NCBI GenBank assembly: GCA_011033025.1
Contig: WFMF01000318.1
Location: forward strand, 62,001 to 126,000
Source: Beroe forskalii
Lineage: Eukaryota > Ctenophora > Nuda > Beroida > Beroidae
Length of the DNA stretch: 64,000 nt
Direction: 5' to 3'
Shown: in pieces, positions 60,083 through 64,000 of the stretch
Position numbering within the stretch: the stretch's first letter is position 1
Layout: every line of letters starts with the position of its first letter
Made by a program: the position numbers and the translations under genes
The notes under the pieces: generated by a model
The model's database searches: none
What the model was told of the DNA's origin: nothing
The model's input: only the letters and a program-made list of their open reading frames with translations

Positions 60083-60820
60083 TTTATGGGCCACGCCCTT
60101 TTTTGGACTGCCCCAAATTCCCCAAAATTGCCAAAAAAATTAATTTCAGTCCGACTAGGCATGGAGGGTGTCTAGAATAGGGTTTTTGATGACGCTGAAT
60201 CGATTCCCGATGCCAGTTTTTCATACTGACCTTCAGGTGAGGCCCTACATGGGACCACGCCCATTTTTGAGGCCTGCGTAAGCCTAAATTATCAATAACC
60301 ATACTTTGATCAATACCATACATATATGTAGTCAAAATTATGGTTTTTAATGACGCTGAGTCGATTCCCGATGTTTGTTTTGCACTCAGACGTTCCTATA
60401 TGGCCCTAGCCTTGACCACGCCCATTTTTCACCAAGGCGCGTTGGGCCCAAAATTACACAATTGACTTTACAGTCGATATAATGCATGTAGGGTGTCGAG
60501 GATATGGTTTTTGATGGCGCTGAGTCGATTCCCGCTGGCAGTTTTTCATACCGACCTTCCTGTGAGGCTTTTCATGCGACCACGCCCATTTTTGAGGCCC
60601 GCATAAGCCTCAAAATACCATTAACCACAATTCGATCAAATGCATGAATGTGGACAATCAAAACTTTAGTTTTTGATGTCGCTGAGACGACTTTCGACGT
60701 TTGGTGTGGCCTCAGAACTTCCTATCAGGCCCCAGCCAGCCTTGACCACGAGTGAGGCCGACAGTCAACATAATGTATGTAGACCAGTGTCGAAATATTA
60801 TGGTTTTTGGTGGTGCCTGA
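60083..60820. repeat. About 160-bp internal tandem repeat, left arm
   Basis: GGTTTTTGATGACGCTGA at 60183, 60342, 60505, 60668 and (diverged) 60801, each followed by GACCACGCCCATTTTT-type words. Confidence 0.85.
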
Positions 60821-63191
60821 ATGGATTGCTAGTGCCAGTTTTGCTGTTTTGTATTCCAACCGCTTCTTGAGAATGAGGATCTATTGACTACCGCACCTAC
60901 TTTTGATTGCTGAGTAATTATAATGCATGTAGGTTGTCTCTGTTATGATTTTCTTGGTCACCGGACCAATTCCAGGTGATAGTTTTGCAAATTGCACCCA
61001 GATCTCACCTTAAGGATTCAGCATCAAACATTCCCATTTCAAATTTTAGGTGTTCTGAATGGAGGCCTAGAAGTGCCAGCTTCAATTTTACTGAACCTGC
61101 TAATCAGGGGATCCTCGTGGTTAATCTTCGGAACTATCCCAAAGTTCAAATCCTTCTCGGGCTCTATTATTCATGCCTTCATGATCACTGATCAGTGGTC
61201 ATTCATTTCGAAGGTTTTTCTTCTCTTCCACCAATGACAGGAATCGAAGGATTCAAGTATATCAAGCCAGTGACGGTTAAGTTAGTGTAATACTTGCCTT
61301 AGACCTCGCTACAACTCCTTATTTCTTTATTTAATTCTCCTGCAGTGCAGCTTTCCTGTATGCTTGGCCGAGTGAACCGTGTGGCTGCATTGGTGAGTAC
61401 TCTCGGCCGGGAGTGTAATCCAGCATCTTTCTATTGCAAAGCAAAACACACTATGTTGCAAGTTTATTGTTATTGACTGTTACTTTCTTACTTTATGCTT
61501 TTATGATTACTAATGATACTGTTTAGATAGGTCCCTTAGTAGCTAACAAGAAGTTTCACTGAGTACGAACTCTGACCCGTTAGACCTACCAATACACCAA
61601 CTGACAAATGACAACAGTGATAGTCTGTAGTCATGAGTCTGACCCGGTTTGGGTACCAATGCCATTCGCACTAGGTATGCTGTTGTGCTAAGGAAGAAAG
61701 GATGACAGATTCTTCTCAACCGAAGCAGCCGCACAGTTCACTCAGGTGAGGAAACGGAGCAGCTGCTGGTTACATGAAGAAATACTGATCAGTGATAAGT
61801 GTTTAAATGATTGGATGGGCCAATGACGTAGAATCAACTAGGCCGGGTGGCACACATGCCAAGCCCAGACTCATACTTACTGTTTCTTTGACAGAGGATG
61901 AAGGACGTGTGTCGTGTACTCTTAAGTAGCTGTACCACTGAACATGTTGCTCCTATCCTTCCATCCATGTTCCAAGTTCAGAAATCCAAACCAGTGCCTA
62001 TGAAAACTTCTCGCCTTTGACCTGATTGTCGCCTGTGGATTAGCCCTCGGCATAAATTGCCGTCTGTTTTTTGTATTTGATGATAGGTAAACATTAAAAG
62101 CGACAATATTTCAGTATTGAGAAATATGGATGAAGCTGCCGTTGATATTTTAGACTTTGGTGTAAAGCAATATTAGTTTCAGAATGTTGCTGTGTGCACT
62201 CTTATCTGAATCAAACAGGTTAGGTTTGGTGATTCAGAGTCGATGGCAAATGGAATGTAACTATCGGCACATAGAAATGGAGTGCAAAGGTAAAGACACC
62301 ACTCAGACGTATGGCTCTTTTGGGCTAAGGGATGGTGCCTGGCTCTGAGCAGTGAGCAGAAGAGTTTGCAAGGGTGAGGACGAGGTGAAGGAGGACTGAG
62401 TTAAAGGGTGAGAACTGAGGGAGCACTCAAGGGTTACCTGATTATAAGGATGATACCGAATACCGATACCAATACTATAAAGTAGAATAAATTTACTTCT
62501 CGTCAAGCCTGCGGCCTGATAGAAAGTTCTGAGTCCACAACAAACATCGAGAGTCGTCTCAGCGACATCAAAATCTAAAGTTTTGAATGTCCACATTCAT
62601 GCATTTGATCGAATTGTGGTTTATGGTATTTTGAGGCTTATGCGGGCCTCAAAAGTGGGCGTGGTCGCATGAAGAACCTCACAGGAAGGTCGGTATGAAA
62701 AACTGCCAGCGGGAATCGACTCAGCGCAATCAAAAACCATATCCTAGACACCCTACATGCACTATATCGACTGTAAAGTAGTCAATTGTGTAATTTTGGG
62801 CCCAACGCGCCTTGATGAAAAATGGGCGTGGTCAAGCTAGGGCCATATATGAACGTTTGAGTACAAAACAAATATCGGGAATCGACTCAGCGTCCTCAAA
62901 AACCATAATTTTGACTACCTATATGTATGGTATTGATCAAAGTATGGTTATTGATAATTTAGGCTTACGCGGGCCTCAAAAATGGGCGTGGTCCCATGTA
63001 GAACCTCACCTGAAGGTCAGTATGAAAAACTGACATCGGGAATCGATTCAGCGTCATCAAAAACCCTATTCTAGACACCCTAAATGCCTAGTCGGGCTGA
63101 AATTAAATTTTGGGGAATTTTGGGGAATTTGGGGCAGTCCAAAAAAGGGCGTGGCCCATAAAAAATGTTCTCAAGGTATCTGAGTTTGAGA

Positions 63192-63794
63192 GGGCACGCC
63201 TCGACATTTCTGCTCGAGGGCTTTGGGGACCTTTCCAGAAGACGATGTTCGATGTCAGAATCTTCCATCCAAACGCTGATTCATACAAGGACCGTGACAT
63301 CAAGTCAGTATACACACAACATGAGAACATCAAGAGGAAAGACTACGAACAGCGGGTAATACAGGTAGAGAAGTGTAGCTTCACACCTCTCGTTTACAGC
63401 ACATCAGGAGGAATGGCTCCTCAGGCACAGATCTTTCATAAGAGGATTGCAGAACTCGTAGCAGCGAAAACCAATGAGGAATATCGAGATGTGATCAGTA
63501 TGATGAGAACAAAACTGTCATTTGCACTACTGAAAAGTGTGCTAGTGTCAGTGAGAGGATCTAGGGGCAAATCCTCTCACACGCGCGAAATCCCAATTTC
63601 AGAGGTGTCGTTCAACCTCATCCCAGATGGATTTAGCGGGGATTTTACCTTTTCCTAACTTCTTAAGGGTGTATGTTTTGGCATAGCATTTTTCTATTTG
63701 AGCGAAGGAACTGAAAATCGATATCATTTTGTACTTGATATTATTTCTTGTGGGTTTGGTAAAATATGTACTGATTAGTTTTAGCTCATTATAT
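63192..63794 (+). pseudogene. 5'-truncated retroelement, endonuclease-like C-terminal fragment
   Basis: 603-bp insertion flanked by TATCTGAGTTTGAGA (63177-63191 and 63795-63809). The frame to 63658 reads RLDISARGLWGPFQKTMFDV, VEKCSFTPLVYSTSGGMAPQ and LSFALLKSVLVSVRGSRGK. This is a family common in sponges, cnidarians and fish retroelements; its D...FFDVR pattern suggests a restriction-type nuclease. A 15-bp variable duplication and 5' truncation fit target-primed reverse transcription. Stop at 63656-63658, then an AT-rich 3'UTR. Confidence 0.75.
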
Positions 63795-64000
63795 TATCTG
63801 AGTTTGAGAACTTTCAGGATATGTTTATTAGACCTAAAACTAACTCTTAGTGAAGGTTTCATGCTTGTATCAATTTTTTCCTGGTTATGCAAAAATTTTA
63901 TCTAATATCACCTTACTAAGTTATGAAAATATTGAGGTAAGTTTTAAAAAATGGTGCTGAAAAATTGTGCTTTTGAGTTGTTTTCTTGAAAATTTTGCTA

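Larger units (their letters stand above)
59810..64000. mobile_element. Composite GGGATCGTTCAC-family element with long inverted arms
   Basis: 59812-59955 is the complement of 16433-16565 of the 15195 element. 60000-60690 and 62560-63176 plus 63810-63900 are inverted copies of each other. The last 60 bases are the complement of 15366-15430. The right terminus is beyond the window; the left terminus is missing. No gene seen in the central 60800-62550 region. Confidence 0.8.

Noticed and set aside
61200..62550. Transposase gene in the centre of the 59.8-64 kb inverted element
   Set aside because: Translations of the region show only short frames with no recognisable motif.

Overview
This window reads as nuclear DNA of an invertebrate animal. 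Coding regions are split by GT-AG introns with matching codon phase, the gene families are animal ones (BNIP1/Sec20 SNARE, TIR plus EF-hand protein, TTC28-like TPR protein), and much of the rest is transposons and minisatellites. The sequence alone does not name the species. Five genes have a splice-acceptor AG 1 to 14 nt upstream of the start codon, which suggests spliced-leader trans-splicing or a 5'UTR intron in each.

Layout. 1-5.3 kb: AT-rich repeats, a LINE endonuclease fragment and a 43-bp GC-rich minisatellite. 5.4-8.5 kb: terminal-inverted-repeat elements and the 5' exons of a minus-strand malate/L-lactate dehydrogenase (Ldh_2 family). 9.8-12.1 kb: GC-rich interspersed repeats and a decayed Penelope-like retroelement. 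12.4-15.1 kb: two uninterrupted plus-strand genes, class II fumarase and Sec20/BNIP1. 15.2-16.65 kb: a TIR element carrying a duplicated small Helitron. 17.1-18.4 kb: four exons of a WD40 gene. 20.8-26.3 kb (minus): an ARM plus low-complexity plus double-SANT/Myb gene resembling the meiotic telomere protein TERB1. 26.7-29.5 kb: a 2.8-kb array of 24-bp palindromic units. 30.5-33.4 kb (minus): three exons of a TTC28-like TPR protein. 33.4-37.9 kb: mostly repeats, including an initiator-tRNA-derived hairpin.

The most notable object is 37949-48902: a 10.95-kb element with nearly identical inverted termini of about 0.58 kb, a perfect 9-bp target-site duplication, and a 12-exon gene whose reading frame stays open through every junction (783 aa). 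It carries D-containing motifs that could be an RNase-H-like transposase core, and the same 28-bp minisatellite in opposite orientations. It sits about 17 bp from the 3' end of a Helitron, so nesting order and boundaries can be read directly.

50-52.6 kb holds a LINE ORF1-only copy and a degenerate minisatellite. 52.7-58.6 kb encodes a large plus-strand protein with Tudor/SH3-like, three TIR-like and EF-hand segments; one frameshift lies between the second and third TIR regions. From 59.8 kb to the window end is a long imperfect inverted repeat of the GGGATCGTTCAC element family, one arm of which is interrupted by a 603-bp retroelement fragment with a 15-bp target duplication.
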